Shown: positions 28,302-38,731, numbered from the stretch's first letter. The stretch is DNA of 64,000 bases from Sphingomonas sp. C3-2 (GCF_033025475.1 NZ_CP130322.1:3415001-3479000), one strand, 5' to 3'. Program-made: numbers and translations. Notes: generated by a model from the letters alone, not told the origin.

Positions 28302-29768
28302 GTGGGTAGGATCAGGTTCAGGTGCCGGGCGCTTGCGGGCGCCGCGTTGGTTGCGCTTGCATTGGGCGGTTCACCGGTTTCGGCCGAAACGCTCAAGGAA
28401 GCGTTGACCAAGGCCTATCTCTCCAACCCGACATTGACCGGCGCGCGCGCTGGCCAGCGGGCCGAGGACGAAAACGTCCCACTGGCACGCGCACAAGCCC
28501 TTCCGTCCCTCGGTGCGAACGCCGAATATACCGAGGTTCTGCGCAAGCCCGATAACAGCTTCAATGCTCCCTCGCGCAGCGTGTTCGCGGGTGCGCGGTT
28601 GGCGGTGCCAATCTATCGCGGCGGCGGCGTCAAGAACGCCATCCGCGCCGCCGATACCCGCGTTATGGCGGGGCAGGCGGGGCTGCGCGGTACCGAATCG
28701 ATCGTGTTCACCAACGTGGTCGCGGCCTATATGGACGTGATCCGCGATTCCGCGATCGTCTCGCTCAACCGCGCCAATGTCGGCGTGCTTGAAGTCAATC
28801 TTCAGGCGACCAAGGACCGGTTCGAGGTCGGCGATCTGACGCGCACCGATATCGCCCAGTCCGATGCACGCCTCGCCATCGCCCGCAGCGATCTGCAGGC
28901 GGCCGAAGCGCTGCTGATCGGCAGCAAGGAACGCTATATCCAGCTCGTCGGCAACGCGCCCGGCACGCTCGAAAACCCGCCCGCGCTGCCCAATTTCCCG
29001 ACTTCGCCGGATCAGGCGGTCGAAACCGCGCTCGAAAACAACCCCGATCTGATCGCCGCCCAGCGCGAGCGTGAGGCCGCGCGCTTCGACGTGCGCGGGG
29101 CCAATGCCTCGCGGCTGCCCAGCGTCTCGGGTGTTTCGGAAGGCAGCTACACCAATTATCTCGGCACGCTCGGCTCCTCGATCCCGGGGGCGGCGATTGC
29201 GCAGTCGACCAAGACCGCAACTCTGGGCGTCGAAGCCACGATCCCGCTCTATCAGGGCGGCGCGCCCTCTGCCCGGATGCGGCAGGCGCAGGCGCGCGAA
29301 AGCCAGTCGATCGAACGCCAGATCGAGGTGGAACGCAGCATCATTTCGCAAACGCGCGCCGCCTATGCCAGCTGGCGCGCCTCCAACGAGGTGATCGAAA
29401 GCTCGCGTCTGGCGGTTTCGGCGAACACGCTCTCGCTGGAAGGCGTTCGCGCCGAAAACAGCGTCGGCACACGCACGATCATCGAAATCCTGAATGCGGA
29501 ACAGGAACTGCTCAACGCGCAGGTCCAACTCGTGACCGCGCAGCGCGACGCCTATGTCGCGGGCTTCTCGCTGCTTGCCGCAATGGGGCAGGCTGAGGCG
29601 CGCGATCTCGGGCTTGAAGGCGGCCCACTTTACGATCCGATGACCAATTACAAGCGCGTCCGGAACCATATCGGCGACTGGGACAGCGATCCCACGCCCG
29701 AACCGGTCGCCACGCGCACCGTTGACACGCCCGCCCAAAATCCGTCAGTGGTAGCTTTCCCCAAGTAA
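28302..29768 (+). CDS. tolC: TolC-family outer-membrane channel
   Basis: 488 residues. I chose the GTG at 28302 because the strong site GAGGGGGAAGG (28282-28292) is about 10 bases upstream; a GTG at 28293 would be too close to it. A signal peptide (ALVALALGGSPVSA) is followed by two OEP repeats typical of TolC. The first starts at ETLKEALTKAYLSNP and the second has its counterpart at QAVETALENNPDLIAAQ. Both contain long alpha-helical stretches and beta strands (TLGVEATIPLYQGG). TolC trimers form the outer-membrane exit of type I secretion and of RND/MFS drug pumps. No pump or ABC gene is adjacent, so it is probably a general exit channel. It forms a unit with pcm upstream and popZ 14 bases downstream. 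Confidence 0.93.
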   Translation: MGRIRFRCRALAGAALVALALGGSPVSAETLKEALTKAYLSNPTLTGARAGQRAEDENVPLARAQALPSLGANAEYTEVLRKPDNSFNAPSRSVFAGARLAVPIYRGGGVKNAIRAADTRVMAGQAGLRGTESIVFTNVVAAYMDVIRDSAIVSLNRANVGVLEVNLQATKDRFEVGDLTRTDIAQSDARLAIARSDLQAAEALLIGSKERYIQLVGNAPGTLENPPALPNFPTSPDQAVETALENNPDLIAAQREREAARFDVRGANASRLPSVSGVSEGSYTNYLGTLGSSIPGAAIAQSTKTATLGVEATIPLYQGGAPSARMRQAQARESQSIERQIEVERSIISQTRAAYASWRASNEVIESSRLAVSANTLSLEGVRAENSVGTRTIIEILNAEQELLNAQVQLVTAQRDAYVAGFSLLAAMGQAEARDLGLEGGPLYDPMTNYKRVRNHIGDWDSDPTPEPVATRTVDTPAQNPSVVAFPK

Positions 29769-29782
29769 CCAGGACCAGGAAT

Positions 29783-30238
29783 ATGGGTGGGATTGCGAAC
29801 GAACCGTCGATGGAGGAGATTCTGTCCTCCATCAAGCGGATCATTGCCGAAGAGGGGGATCAGCCTCTTTCGGCGTCGCGTTCGCGTTCTCCATCGCGCA
29901 AGCCAAAGGTCGATCTGTCAGCGCCTGCAGCGGATGCCGACGAGGTGCTTGAGCTGACCGATCCGGTCGGCGATCTCGAAGACGCATCGGCCGCCGCCGC
30001 AGAGCAGGCCGATCTGGCCCAGCTCGTCTCCTCCGATGCGGCGATCGCCAGCCGCGAAAAACTGGCCTCGCTGTCGGCGCTCATCATTCGGCCCGATGCG
30101 GGTGACAACACGCTCGAAGGGCTGGTCCGCGAAATGCTTCGCCCGATGCTGAAGGAATGGCTCGACGCCAATCTGCCGACCTTGGTCGAGCGCATCGTCG
30201 CGCGCGAGGTCGCGCGGATCACCGGGCAGGGCGGCTGA
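29783..30238 (+). CDS. popZ: PopZ-type polar organizing protein (DUF2497)
   Basis: 151 residues with the layout of the PopZ family. An N-terminal partner-binding helix (PSMEEILSSIKRIIAEE) is followed by an acidic, Ala/Asp-rich disordered middle. A C-terminal helical region drives assembly (LVREMLRPMLKEWLDANLP, then LVERIVAREVARI). In Caulobacter PopZ forms a cell-pole network that anchors the chromosome origin through ParB. Placement between tolC and valS matches that in other alphaproteobacteria, although here an S9 peptidase gene is inserted before valS. Only 14 bases separate it from tolC, and a strong terminator follows, so it is probably the end of the pcm-tolC-popZ unit. Confidence 0.85.
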   Translation: MGGIANEPSMEEILSSIKRIIAEEGDQPLSASRSRSPSRKPKVDLSAPAADADEVLELTDPVGDLEDASAAAAEQADLAQLVSSDAAIASREKLASLSALIIRPDAGDNTLEGLVREMLRPMLKEWLDANLPTLVERIVAREVARITGQGG

Positions 30239-30323
30239 TCGCTGTTCTCCAAAGAAAATATCAATCGCAACTTTCTTGGGTTGCGTTATAATTTATCAAT
30301 ATAAATGAATGCATTATATTTAA

Positions 30324-30349
30324 CTTCTCAAACATTTTGAGAGGTTTTT
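30324..30349 (+). terminator. Rho-independent terminator after popZ
   Basis: A nine-base-pair stem CTTCTCAAA (30324-30332) pairs with TTTGAGAGG (30336-30344, with one G-U pair) around a 3-base loop. It is followed at once by TTTTT (30345-30349). It lies about 85 bases after the popZ stop in an AT-rich spacer. Confidence 0.85.
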
Positions 30350-30422
30350 GCCTGCGGCGAACGGTGCCATTTGCCCGACCGTTGCTTTGCGCGCTTCATT
30401 CTCCGTGCTAGCTCTGCGCCCC

Positions 30423-32477
30423 ATGAAAAAGCTTCTGCTCGCGAGCCTGGGTGCGCTCGCCATCGCCCAGGCGCCCACCGCTGTCCTTGCCCGCCCGATG
30501 ACGGCTGAGGACCTTGCCACCTTCCGCCGCATCGCAGCCCCCACCGTCTCCCCCGACGGCAAATGGGCGGTCTATCAGCTGCGTGAAACCGATCTGGCGG
30601 CGAACAAGGGCAAGACCGATCTCTATCTGCTCGATCTCGCAAAGCGCGGGGCAAAGCCGGTGGCGATCGCGTCCGCAGCAGACAAGAACGAGCATGATCC
30701 CAAATTCTCGGCCGACGGCCAGCACGTCTATTATCTCAGCAACGCCTCGGGTTCGGATCAGCTGTGGCGCGTCGCGCTCCCCGGCGGCGCGCCCGAACAG
30801 GTGACCGATCTCAGCAGCGACATTGCCGGTTTCGTGCTTTCGCCGGCCGGTGACCGCATCGCGGTCTGGGCGGACAAGGCGATCGACTGCGCCGATTTCG
30901 CCTGCACCAATGTGGCGGCCAAGCCCGATACCGGTTCGGCGCGCACCTATGATCAGCTCTTTACGCGCCATTGGGACAGCTGGCGCGTGCCCGAAGAACG
31001 CTCGCGCATCTTCACCTTCGCGCTCGAAAACGGCAAGGCGGTGGGCCAGGGCATGCCGGTCACCGGCACGCTCGTCGGCGATGCGCCGTCCAAGCCCTTT
31101 GGCGGGGCCGAGGAAGTCGCCTTCAGCCCCGATGGCAAGACGCTCTTCTTCGCGCTGCGCGAAGCCGGGCGGATCGAACCGCTTTCGACCAATCTCGATA
31201 TCTTCTCGGTGCCGGCCGATGGCAGCGCCCAGCCGGTCAACCTCACCGACGCGAACGACGCGCTCGATAATATGCCCACCGTTTCGCCGGACGGGCAATG
31301 GCTCGCCTATGTCGCGATGAAGCGCCCCGGCTATGAAGCCGATCGCACCGTGCTCCATCTGCGCAACCTCGCCACCGGCGAAACGCGCGCGCTGACCGAA
31401 GGCTGGGACCGTGCGGTCGGCTCGGTCGCCTGGGCGGCCAATGGCAAGAGCCTGATCGTCACCGCGGGCGACACGCTCGACAATCCGGCGTTCAGCGTCG
31501 ACGCCACCACCGGCAAGGTCACGCGCCTCACCAAGGCGGGCAGCGCGGGCAATATCGTGCCGCTGGGCGATGGCTCGATCCTGCTCACGATGAACTCGAT
31601 CCAGGCGCCCGACGATCTTTATCGCCTGCGCGGCGGCAAGCTGGAACAGCTGACCGCGGTCAATGCCGACAAGCTGGCCGGGCTCGATAAGGTCGCGGTC
31701 AAGCGCTTCAGCTTCAAGGGCGCGAACGGCGATACGGTCTGGGGCCAGATCGTGAAACCGGCGGATGCCAAGGGCAAGCTGCCCGTCGCCTATCTCGTTC
31801 ATGGCGGCCCGCAGGGCTCGTTCGGTGATGGCTGGTCCTATCGCTGGAACCCCTGGCTCTTCTCCGCGCCGGGCTATGCCGCCGTGACCGTAGATTTCCA
31901 CGGATCAACGGGTTATGGGCAAGAGTTCACAGATAGTATCAACAAGGATTGGGGCGGAAAGCCGCTTCAGGACCTGAAGCTCGGCCTCGCTGCGGCGGGC
32001 GCGAACGATGCGTCGGTTGATATTTCCAACGCCTGCGCGCTGGGCGGCTCGTACGGCGGCTACATGATGAACTGGATCGCCGGAAACTGGGCGGACGGGT
32101 TCAAGTGCCTCATCAACCATGCCGGCGTCTTCGATGCGCGCGCCATGGCGTACGAGACCGAGGAACTCTGGTTCGACGAATGGGAACATGGCGGTCCCTA
32201 TTTCCAGAACCCCGCCGAGTTCGAGAAGTGGAACCCGGTAAACCACGTCACCAACTGGAAAACGCCGATGCTCGTCATCCACGGTGAAAAGGATTTCCGC
32301 ATTCCCTATACCCAGGGTCTGGCGGCGTTCACCGCGCTGCAGCGTCGGAATGTGCCGTCGCGTCTCGTCATGTTCCCGGACGAGAACCACTGGATCCTGA
32401 AGCCCAAAAATTCGATCCAATGGTATGGCGAGGTGTTCGACTGGCTCGGCAAATGGACGGGCAAGGCGGGCAAATAA
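30423..32477 (+). CDS. Secreted S9-family peptidase (prolyl oligopeptidase / acylaminoacyl-peptidase type)
   Basis: 684 residues from the ATG at 30423, with a signal peptide (MKKLLLASLGALAIAQAPTAVLA). The first ~420 residues contain WD40-like/PD40 beta-propeller blades (for example TVSPDGKWAVYQL, AFSPDGKTLFFAL, TVSPDGQWLAYVA). The C-terminal alpha/beta-hydrolase domain has the oxyanion block YLVHGGPQ, the nucleophile serine in GGSYGGYM and the histidine in PDENHWILKP; the aspartate is expected in HGEKDFRIPY. These enzymes cleave short peptides, and the secreted kind probably acts in the periplasm to recycle nutrients. It has its own terminator downstream and stands between popZ and valS. Confidence 0.93.
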   Translation: MKKLLLASLGALAIAQAPTAVLARPMTAEDLATFRRIAAPTVSPDGKWAVYQLRETDLAANKGKTDLYLLDLAKRGAKPVAIASAADKNEHDPKFSADGQHVYYLSNASGSDQLWRVALPGGAPEQVTDLSSDIAGFVLSPAGDRIAVWADKAIDCADFACTNVAAKPDTGSARTYDQLFTRHWDSWRVPEERSRIFTFALENGKAVGQGMPVTGTLVGDAPSKPFGGAEEVAFSPDGKTLFFALREAGRIEPLSTNLDIFSVPADGSAQPVNLTDANDALDNMPTVSPDGQWLAYVAMKRPGYEADRTVLHLRNLATGETRALTEGWDRAVGSVAWAANGKSLIVTAGDTLDNPAFSVDATTGKVTRLTKAGSAGNIVPLGDGSILLTMNSIQAPDDLYRLRGGKLEQLTAVNADKLAGLDKVAVKRFSFKGANGDTVWGQIVKPADAKGKLPVAYLVHGGPQGSFGDGWSYRWNPWLFSAPGYAAVTVDFHGSTGYGQEFTDSINKDWGGKPLQDLKLGLAAAGANDASVDISNACALGGSYGGYMMNWIAGNWADGFKCLINHAGVFDARAMAYETEELWFDEWEHGGPYFQNPAEFEKWNPVNHVTNWKTPMLVIHGEKDFRIPYTQGLAAFTALQRRNVPSRLVMFPDENHWILKPKNSIQWYGEVFDWLGKWTGKAGK

Positions 32478-32502
32478 GCGCGCGGGCTTGAACGCTGCTT
32501 TG

Positions 32503-32541
32503 AAAGGGCCTCTTCCCGGTCGGCCGGGAAGGGGCCTTTTT
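32503..32541 (+). terminator. Rho-independent terminator after the S9 peptidase gene
   Basis: The stem arms CTTCCCGG (32512-32519) and CCGGGAAG (32524-32531) are extended by an outer AAAGG/CCTTT pairing, with a mismatched base between them. A TTTTT run ends the structure at 32541. It begins 26 bases after the stop codon of the peptidase gene. Confidence 0.85.
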
Positions 32542-32664
32542 CATGGGTGAACGCCCGCGACACATTTGGAAACGTCATGCCGCTTTTGTTTGGCGCATCG
32601 CCTGCGCCCGACATGAAAAAACCCCTTCGCACTTTATCGCCAACTGTTTTAGAGGCGGGGCATC

Positions 32665-35289
32665 ATGACTGAACTCGCAAAGACCTTCGATCCTGCCGCC
32701 ATTGAAGCGCGCTGGTATAGCCATTGGGAAGACAAGGGCCTGTTCCGCCCCGAACGCGGTGAGGCCGAACCCTTCACCATCGTAATCCCGCCGCCCAACG
32801 TAACGGGCAGCCTGCATATCGGCCACGCGCTCGACGATACGCTGCAGGACGTTCTGGTCCGCCATGCCCGTCTGCAGGGCAAGGATGCGCTCTGGGTCGT
32901 CGGAACCGACCATGCCGGCATCGCCACCCAGATGGTGGTCGAACGGCAGATGAATGCGCGCGGCGAAAAGCGTACCGATTATTCGCGCGATGCCTTTATC
33001 GACAAGGTCTGGGAATGGAAGGCGGAAAGCGGCGGCACGATCACGCGCCAGCTGCGCCGCCTCGGCGCGTCGTGCGATTGGGCCAATGAACGCTTCACCA
33101 TGGACGAAGGTTTTTCGAAGGCCGTCCTCAAGGTGTTCGTCGAGCTTTACAAGCAGGGCCTGCTCTACCGCGACAAGCGGCTCGTGAACTGGGATCCGGG
33201 TCTCAAGACCGCGATTTCGGATCTCGAGGTCGAAACCAAGGAAGTCGGCGGCAAGTTCTGGCATCTGAGCTATCCGCTCGAAGACGGCAGCGGCACGATC
33301 TCGGTCGCCACCACGCGCCCCGAAACGATGCTCGCCGATATGGCGGTGGCGGTGAACCCCGAGGATGATCGCTACAAGGCGCTCATTGGCAAGAATGTCC
33401 GCCTGCCGATCACCGGCCGCCTCATCCCGATCGTCGCCGACGAACATGCCGATCCCGAACTGGGTTCGGGCGCGGTGAAGATCACGCCAGGGCATGACTT
33501 CAACGACTTTGAAGTGGGCAAGCGCGCCGGGTTCAAGCCCGCCGAGATGCTCAACATGCTCGACGCCGATGCGCATGTCATCCAGACGTCGGACGGCCTG
33601 ATCCCCGAAGAATTCCTCGGCCTCGAACGCTTCGAGGCGCGCACGCGCGTCGTCGCGCGGCTCGAAGAACAGGGCATTCTCGGAAAGGTTGAAGACCGCG
33701 TCATCCAGACACCGTTCGGTGATCGTTCGGGCGCGGTGATCGAGCCCTGGCTCACCGATCAATGGTATGTCGATGCCGAAACGCTCGCCAAGCCCGCGCT
33801 TGAAGCCGTGCGGTCGGGGGCGATCAAGGTGGTGCCGGAAAGCTGGAAGAAGACCTATTATAACTGGCTCGAAAACATCCAGCCCTGGTGCGTCAGCCGC
33901 CAGCTCTGGTGGGGCCATCAGATCCCGGCCTGGTATGATGAAGACGGCAACGTCTATGTCGCCGAGGACGAAGCCGAGGCACAGCTTCAGGCGGGCAACC
34001 GCAAGATCACGCGCGACAGCGACGTGCTCGACACCTGGTTCTCGTCCGCGCTCTGGCCCTTCGGCACGCTGGGCTGGCCCGAAAAGACCGAGAAGCTCGA
34101 ACGCCATTATCCCAATGACGTGCTGATCTCGGGCTTCGACATCCTCTTCTTCTGGGATGCCCGCATGATCATGCAGGGCATGCATTTCATGGAAGAAGTG
34201 CCGTTCAAGACCTTGTATCTCCACGGTCTTGTCCGTGCGGCCGATGGCTCGAAAATGTCGAAGTCGAAGGGCAATACCGTCGATCCGCTCGGCCTTATCG
34301 ACAAATATGGTGCCGATGCGCTGCGCTTCACGCTTACAGCGATGGAAAGCCAGGGCCGCGACATCAAGCTCGATGAAAAGCGCGTTGAGGGCTATCGCAA
34401 CTTCGCGACCAAGCTCTGGAACGCGTCGCGTTTCTGCCAGGCGAACGGGATCGGCGCGTCGAAAACGCTGCGCGCGCCCGATGCCGCAGCGCCCGTCAAC
34501 CGCTGGATCATCGCCGAGACGATCTCGACCGTCCAGAAGCTCGATCTGGCACTGGCCGATCTGCGCTATGATGAAGCCGCCAACACCATCTATCACTTCA
34601 CCTGGAGCCGCTTCTGCGACTGGTATCTTGAGCTGATCAAGGGCCAGATCGATGACGAGACCCGGGCAGTGGCCGGTTGGGTGCTCGATCAGATCCTCGT
34701 CATGCTTCACCCCTTCATGCCCTTCATCACCGAAGAACTGTGGCATGCGATGGGCGCGCGTGAAAACGAGATCATCGTCGCGCACTGGCCGCTGGCCGAT
34801 ACCCATGCGCTCGATGCCAATGCCGCGCAGGAAATCGACTGGCTCATCCGCCTCGTCTCCGAAATCCGCGCCGCGCGGTCCGAACTCAATGTCCCGCCGG
34901 GCGCCAAGCTTGCGCTCCACGTCCGCGATGCGTCGGCGGTCACCGGCGAACGGCTCGATCGTCAGGCCACCGCGCTTGGCCGTCTGGCCCGTGTCGAAAC
35001 GATCAGCCTCGATCCGGCGCCAGCCGGTGGGGCGGCACAGGTGGTGGTCGACGAGGCAACTTATGTGCTGCCGCTCGAAGGCGTGATTGATCTTACGGCC
35101 GAACGCGCGCGTCTCACCAAGGGTATCGAAGCCGCCGCCAAGGAGCGCGACTCGCTTGGCAAGCGCCTTGAAAACCCGGCCTTTGTCGAAAAGGCGAAGC
35201 CGGAGGCGGTTGAAAAGGCGCGAGCCGACCATGCCGAGAAATCGGCCGAGGCCGAACGCCTGTCCGCCGCGCTGGCACGGCTCGGCTAA
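32665..35289 (+). CDS. valS: Valyl-tRNA synthetase
   Basis: 874 residues, the class I synthetase that charges tRNA-Val and removes misacylated Thr. The HIGH motif is in [15 protein letters not shown] (about residue 50) and KMSKS is in [15 protein letters not shown] (about residue 530). The editing (CP1) domain contains [21 protein letters not shown]. The anticodon domain and a C-terminal coiled coil ([24 protein letters not shown] over several segments) are typical of bacterial ValS. Its stop overlaps the start of the MATE gene by one base (TAATG). Confidence 0.98.
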   Translation: MTELAKTFDPAAIEARWYSHWEDKGLFRPERGEAEPFTIVIPPPNVTGSLHIGHALDDTLQDVLVRHARLQGKDALWVVGTDHAGIATQMVVERQMNARGEKRTDYSRDAFIDKVWEWKAESGGTITRQLRRLGASCDWANERFTMDEGFSKAVLKVFVELYKQGLLYRDKRLVNWDPGLKTAISDLEVETKEVGGKFWHLSYPLEDGSGTISVATTRPETMLADMAVAVNPEDDRYKALIGKNVRLPITGRLIPIVADEHADPELGSGAVKITPGHDFNDFEVGKRAGFKPAEMLNMLDADAHVIQTSDGLIPEEFLGLERFEARTRVVARLEEQGILGKVEDRVIQTPFGDRSGAVIEPWLTDQWYVDAETLAKPALEAVRSGAIKVVPESWKKTYYNWLENIQPWCVSRQLWWGHQIPAWYDEDGNVYVAEDEAEAQLQAGNRKITRDSDVLDTWFSSALWPFGTLGWPEKTEKLERHYPNDVLISGFDILFFWDARMIMQGMHFMEEVPFKTLYLHGLVRAADGSKMSKSKGNTVDPLGLIDKYGADALRFTLTAMESQGRDIKLDEKRVEGYRNFATKLWNASRFCQANGIGASKTLRAPDAAAPVNRWIIAETISTVQKLDLALADLRYDEAANTIYHFTWSRFCDWYLELIKGQIDDETRAVAGWVLDQILVMLHPFMPFITEELWHAMGARENEIIVAHWPLADTHALDANAAQEIDWLIRLVSEIRAARSELNVPPGAKLALHVRDASAVTGERLDRQATALGRLARVETISLDPAPAGGAAQVVVDEATYVLPLEGVIDLTAERARLTKGIEAAAKERDSLGKRLENPAFVEKAKPEAVEKARADHAEKSAEAERLSAALARLG

Positions 35290-36740
35290 TGGCTGGGGCA
35301 GCGCGCGGCAGTCAGGATCTGCTCAATGGTCCGATCAGCCGCACGCTGCTGCTTTTCGCACTGCCGACCCTTGGATCGAACGTCCTCCAGTCGCTGAACG
35401 GCTCGGTCAACGCGATCTGGATCGGTCGTTTTCTGGGGGAGGACGCAATCGCCGCCACCGCCAATGCGAACATCATCATGTTCCTGATGTTCGCGGCGGT
35501 GTTCGGTTTCGGCATGGCCGCAACCGTCCTGATCGGGCAGAGCTTCGGGCGTGGTGATCTGGACGGTGCCCGCCGCGCCATGGGAACGGCGATGGGGCTG
35601 TTCCTGCCGCTTTCGGTGCTGGTCGGCCTCGCGGGCTGGACGTTTTCGCCCAATATCCTGAAGGCGCTCGCAACGCCGGGCGAGGCATTCGAACTCGCGC
35701 ATGATTATCTGCGTCTGATCTTCCTCTCGACGCCCGCCTCCTTCCTCATGGTCCTCATGATGATGGGCCTGCGCGGATCGGGCGATTCGATGACGCCGCT
35801 CTGGTTCATGGGGCTGAGCGTGGTGCTCGACATTATCCTCAATCCCGTACTGATCCTCGGGCTGGGCCCGGCGCCCGCAATGGGGATTGCCGGTTCGGCG
35901 ATGGCCACCGTCATCGCGGGCTATGTCAGCCTTATTGGTATCATCATCTATGTCTATGTCCGCGATCTGCCGCTTCGCCTGAAAGGACGCGAACTGGGCT
36001 ATTTGCGCCCCGATCCGGCGCTGCTCCGGTCGATCGTGCTCAAGGGCTTTCCCATGGGCCTGCAGATGGTCGTGATTTCTTCCGCCGCGATGGCGATGGT
36101 CGGGCTCGTCAACCGCGAGGGGCTGCTCGCCACCGCGGCCTACGGCGTCACCCAGCAGCTCTGGACCTATGTTCAGATGCCCGCCATGGCCGTGGGGGCG
36201 GCGGTCAGCGCCATGGCCGCGCAGAATATCGGGGCGGGGCGGTGGGACCGCGTCGCGCGGATCACGCGCACCGGCATCTTCTACAATATCGTGATGACGG
36301 GCGCGCTCGTCGTCCTGCTCACATTGGTCGACCGCGCCGCGCTCGGCCTGTTCCTCGGCACCGAAAGCCCGGCGATCCCGGTCGCGGCGCACATTCATCT
36401 TCTCGGCGGGTGGAGCTTTGTCTTCTTCGGCGTCTCGCTGGTGTTGTTCGGCACGATGCGCGCCAATGGCGCGGTGATCGCGCCGCTCATCATCCTCTTC
36501 CTGTCAATGTATCCGATCCGCCTCGGTTTCGTCTATTTCGCCTATCCGGTGCTGGGCGCGGACGCGCTCTGGCTCAGCTTCCCGCTCGGTTCGCTGGCGT
36601 CGACGGCGTGCGCGATCTGGGTTTACCGGCGCGGCGGATGGCGCAAGGCCAAGATGATCGAGGCGCCCGATCCCGAGGAATGCCGCGAAGCCGTTCTGGC
36701 GGAAAGCGAACCCGCAGGCCGCCTCAATCCCACCGGTTAA
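35289..36740 (+). CDS. MATE-family multidrug efflux transporter
   Basis: 483 residues with twelve predicted membrane helices in two homologous halves. The first half contains TLLLFALPTLGSNVLQSLNGSV and a MATE-typical FGMAATVLIGQSFGRGD; the second starts around residue 245 with IVLKGFPMGLQMVVIS and AVSAMAAQNIGAGRWDR. These transporters use a sodium or proton gradient to export cationic drugs or metabolites across the inner membrane. The gene starts within the valS stop and is therefore translationally coupled to it, and it overlaps the convergent lipid-kinase gene by 4 bases at its end. No substrate can be assigned. Confidence 0.93.
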   Translation: MAGAARGSQDLLNGPISRTLLLFALPTLGSNVLQSLNGSVNAIWIGRFLGEDAIAATANANIIMFLMFAAVFGFGMAATVLIGQSFGRGDLDGARRAMGTAMGLFLPLSVLVGLAGWTFSPNILKALATPGEAFELAHDYLRLIFLSTPASFLMVLMMMGLRGSGDSMTPLWFMGLSVVLDIILNPVLILGLGPAPAMGIAGSAMATVIAGYVSLIGIIIYVYVRDLPLRLKGRELGYLRPDPALLRSIVLKGFPMGLQMVVISSAAMAMVGLVNREGLLATAAYGVTQQLWTYVQMPAMAVGAAVSAMAAQNIGAGRWDRVARITRTGIFYNIVMTGALVVLLTLVDRAALGLFLGTESPAIPVAAHIHLLGGWSFVFFGVSLVLFGTMRANGAVIAPLIILFLSMYPIRLGFVYFAYPVLGADALWLSFPLGSLASTACAIWVYRRGGWRKAKMIEAPDPEECREAVLAESEPAGRLNPTG

Positions 36741-37633
36741 GCGCTGTCCCTCGAGGCGGGCGGCGCCGCCACCCAGATCACATCGGCGGCAATCTTCGCG
36801 GTCACCGGCGTCCTGGCCAGCACTTCGCCGTCGATCGAAATGGCAAGCGGCGGCTCGGTCGAGATTTTGAGGCTCCGGCCATAGAAATTCTCGACCGTTT
36901 CCTTGCGCGCTTCCAGCCGAAAGGCGCTCGCCACCCAGTTCCAGATCAGCCGCCGTTTCAGATGGCCGGTCACCGCCTGAACCACGATCTCGCCGCTGTC
37001 GACCGCTGCATCGTCCACCAGCTCGGTACCGCCATGATAGGGGCCGTTCGAAATCCGCACCTCGACGACGTTCAGGCGTTTTTCACCGTTGCCGTCATCG
37101 ACGATCAGCGTGAACGGTTTGAACTGGACGAATTTCCACGCCGCCCAGATCAGATAGCCGAGCCGCCCCAATGTCCGTTTCAGCTTGTGCGGCACCGTGG
37201 CTGCGATCAGCGGCGAAAGCCCCATCGCCGCGCAATTGGCGAAATAGTCGCCGTCGATCATGCCCAGGTCGATCCGCCGCAAATGCCCCGCGCCGATCAC
37301 CGCCATCGCGCCTTCGAGGGTCAATGGAATTTCCAATGTGCGGGCAAAGCTGTTCGCCGTGCCCAGCGGCAGCACGCCCAGTGCGATGTCGCGGCCGACA
37401 ATATGGTCCACCAGCCCGCTGATCGTGCCGTCGCCGCCGCCAAGGATCAGCATGTCCGGCTTATCGGAGAGAGCTCGCCTTACCGTTTCGTCGAGCTTTG
37501 CGGGCTTGCGGACTTCAAAACATTGCACCGGAAAATCGAGCTTGGCCGCCAGCGCGCGCGCCTCACGAAACAATTTGCGCCCTTTTCTGGACTGCGCGTT
37601 GACGACGAGTGCCGCGGACCGGATTTTCTGCAT
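36737..37633 (-). CDS. Lipid kinase of the diacylglycerol-kinase (YegS/DagK-catalytic) family
   Basis: 298 residues. The nucleotide-binding block ILGGGDGTISGLVDHIVG holds the signature GGGDGT, preceded by VVNAQSRKGRKL and followed by LGVLPLGTANSFARTL. These features match the DAGK catalytic domain of bacterial YegS-like lipid kinases, which phosphorylate diacylglycerol or phosphatidylglycerol at the inner membrane. The C-terminal beta domain contains SGEIVVQAVTG and SIDGEVLARTP as in other members. It is transcribed divergently from hemB with about 105 bases between them, and it converges with the MATE gene (4-base overlap). Confidence 0.9.
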   Translation of the reverse strand: MQKIRSAALVVNAQSRKGRKLFREARALAAKLDFPVQCFEVRKPAKLDETVRRALSDKPDMLILGGGDGTISGLVDHIVGRDIALGVLPLGTANSFARTLEIPLTLEGAMAVIGAGHLRRIDLGMIDGDYFANCAAMGLSPLIAATVPHKLKRTLGRLGYLIWAAWKFVQFKPFTLIVDDGNGEKRLNVVEVRISNGPYHGGTELVDDAAVDSGEIVVQAVTGHLKRRLIWNWVASAFRLEARKETVENFYGRSLKISTEPPLAISIDGEVLARTPVTAKIAADVIWVAAPPASRDSA

Positions 37634-37738
37634 CGATCACCAAAATGTTTGAACCGGCTATCAGGATGCAACCGCCATCCCAAGTCCGCAACCTTCTGCC
37701 GCTTGCGCCGACTCGGTTTCATGGCCGAAAGCAGGGCT

Positions 37739-38731
37739 ATGACCGCTTCCTTTCCCGCGCTTCGCCTTCGCCGCCCCCGTGCCACCGCATGGAGCCGCGC
37801 GCTTCACGCCGAAACGGTGCTCACGCCGTCCGATCTCATCTGGCCGCTTTTCATTACCGAGGGGCAGGGCGTCGAGGAACCGGTGTCGAGCCTGCCGGGC
37901 GTGTCGCGCTGGTCGGTCGATCTGATCGTCGATCGGGCGCGCGAAGCCCGCGATGCCGGCATCCCCTGTCTCGCGCTTTTTCCCAATACCCCGCGCGAAA
38001 AGCGCAGCGAACGGGGGGAGGAAGCGCTCAATCCCGACAATCTCATGTGCCGCGCCACACGCGCGATCAAGGACGCGGTGCCCGATATCGGCATTCTCAC
38101 CGATGTCGCGCTCGATCCCTATACCGCGCACGGCCATGACGGGATCATCGATGCCGATGGCTATGTGCTCAACGACATCACCTCCGAACTGCTGGTCGAA
38201 CAGGCGCTCAATCAGGCACGTGCTGGTGCCGATGTGATCGCCCCGTCTGACATGATGGACGGCCGCGTCGCTGCGATCCGCGCGGCGCTGGAGGGCGAAA
38301 GCTTCGTGAACGTCCAGATCATGGCCTATTCGGCAAAATATGCCAGCGCCTTTTACGGCCCGTTCCGCGATGCTGTCGGCTCGCGCGGGCTGCTGAAGGG
38401 GGACAAGCGCACCTATCAGATGGACCCCGCCAATGCGGAAGAAGCGTTGCGCGAGATTGAGGCCGATCTGGCCGAGGGCGCGGACAGTGTCATGGTGAAG
38501 CCGGGCTTGCCCTATCTCGACATCATCCGCAGCGCCAAGAGCCGCTTCCAGGTGCCCGTCTTCGCCTATCAGGTGTCGGGTGAGTATGCGATGATCGAGG
38601 CGGCGGTGGCCGCGGGCGCTGCGGACCGCGATGCCATGGTCCTGGAAACGCTGATGGCGTTCAAGCGCGCCGGCTGTTCGGGCGTGCTGACCTATCATGC
38701 GCTCCACGCCGCGCGGCTGCTCAATGGCTGA
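37739..38731 (+). CDS. hemB: Delta-aminolevulinic acid dehydratase (porphobilinogen synthase)
   Basis: 330 residues from the ATG at 37739; a second ATG at 37721 would add six residues (MAESRA). The enzyme joins two 5-aminolevulinates to porphobilinogen in heme synthesis. Both active-site lysines are visible, in MAYSAKYASAFYGPF and in VMVKPGLPYLD. The metal region DVALDPYTAHGHDG lacks the cysteines of zinc-type enzymes, so this is probably a magnesium-type HemB. A function in heme supply fits the several c-type cytochromes and KatG in the window. The 3' end overlaps the start of the acetyltransferase gene by 8 bases. Confidence 0.96.
   Translation: MTASFPALRLRRPRATAWSRALHAETVLTPSDLIWPLFITEGQGVEEPVSSLPGVSRWSVDLIVDRAREARDAGIPCLALFPNTPREKRSERGEEALNPDNLMCRATRAIKDAVPDIGILTDVALDPYTAHGHDGIIDADGYVLNDITSELLVEQALNQARAGADVIAPSDMMDGRVAAIRAALEGESFVNVQIMAYSAKYASAFYGPFRDAVGSRGLLKGDKRTYQMDPANAEEALREIEADLAEGADSVMVKPGLPYLDIIRSAKSRFQVPVFAYQVSGEYAMIEAAVAAGAADRDAMVLETLMAFKRAGCSGVLTYHALHAARLLNG

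Noticed and set aside
36242-37738. Long open frame fused in front of hemB.
   Set aside because: It is out of frame with the MATE gene and the lipid-kinase gene, has no family motifs and arises from the high-GC code; hemB itself starts at 37739 (or 37721).
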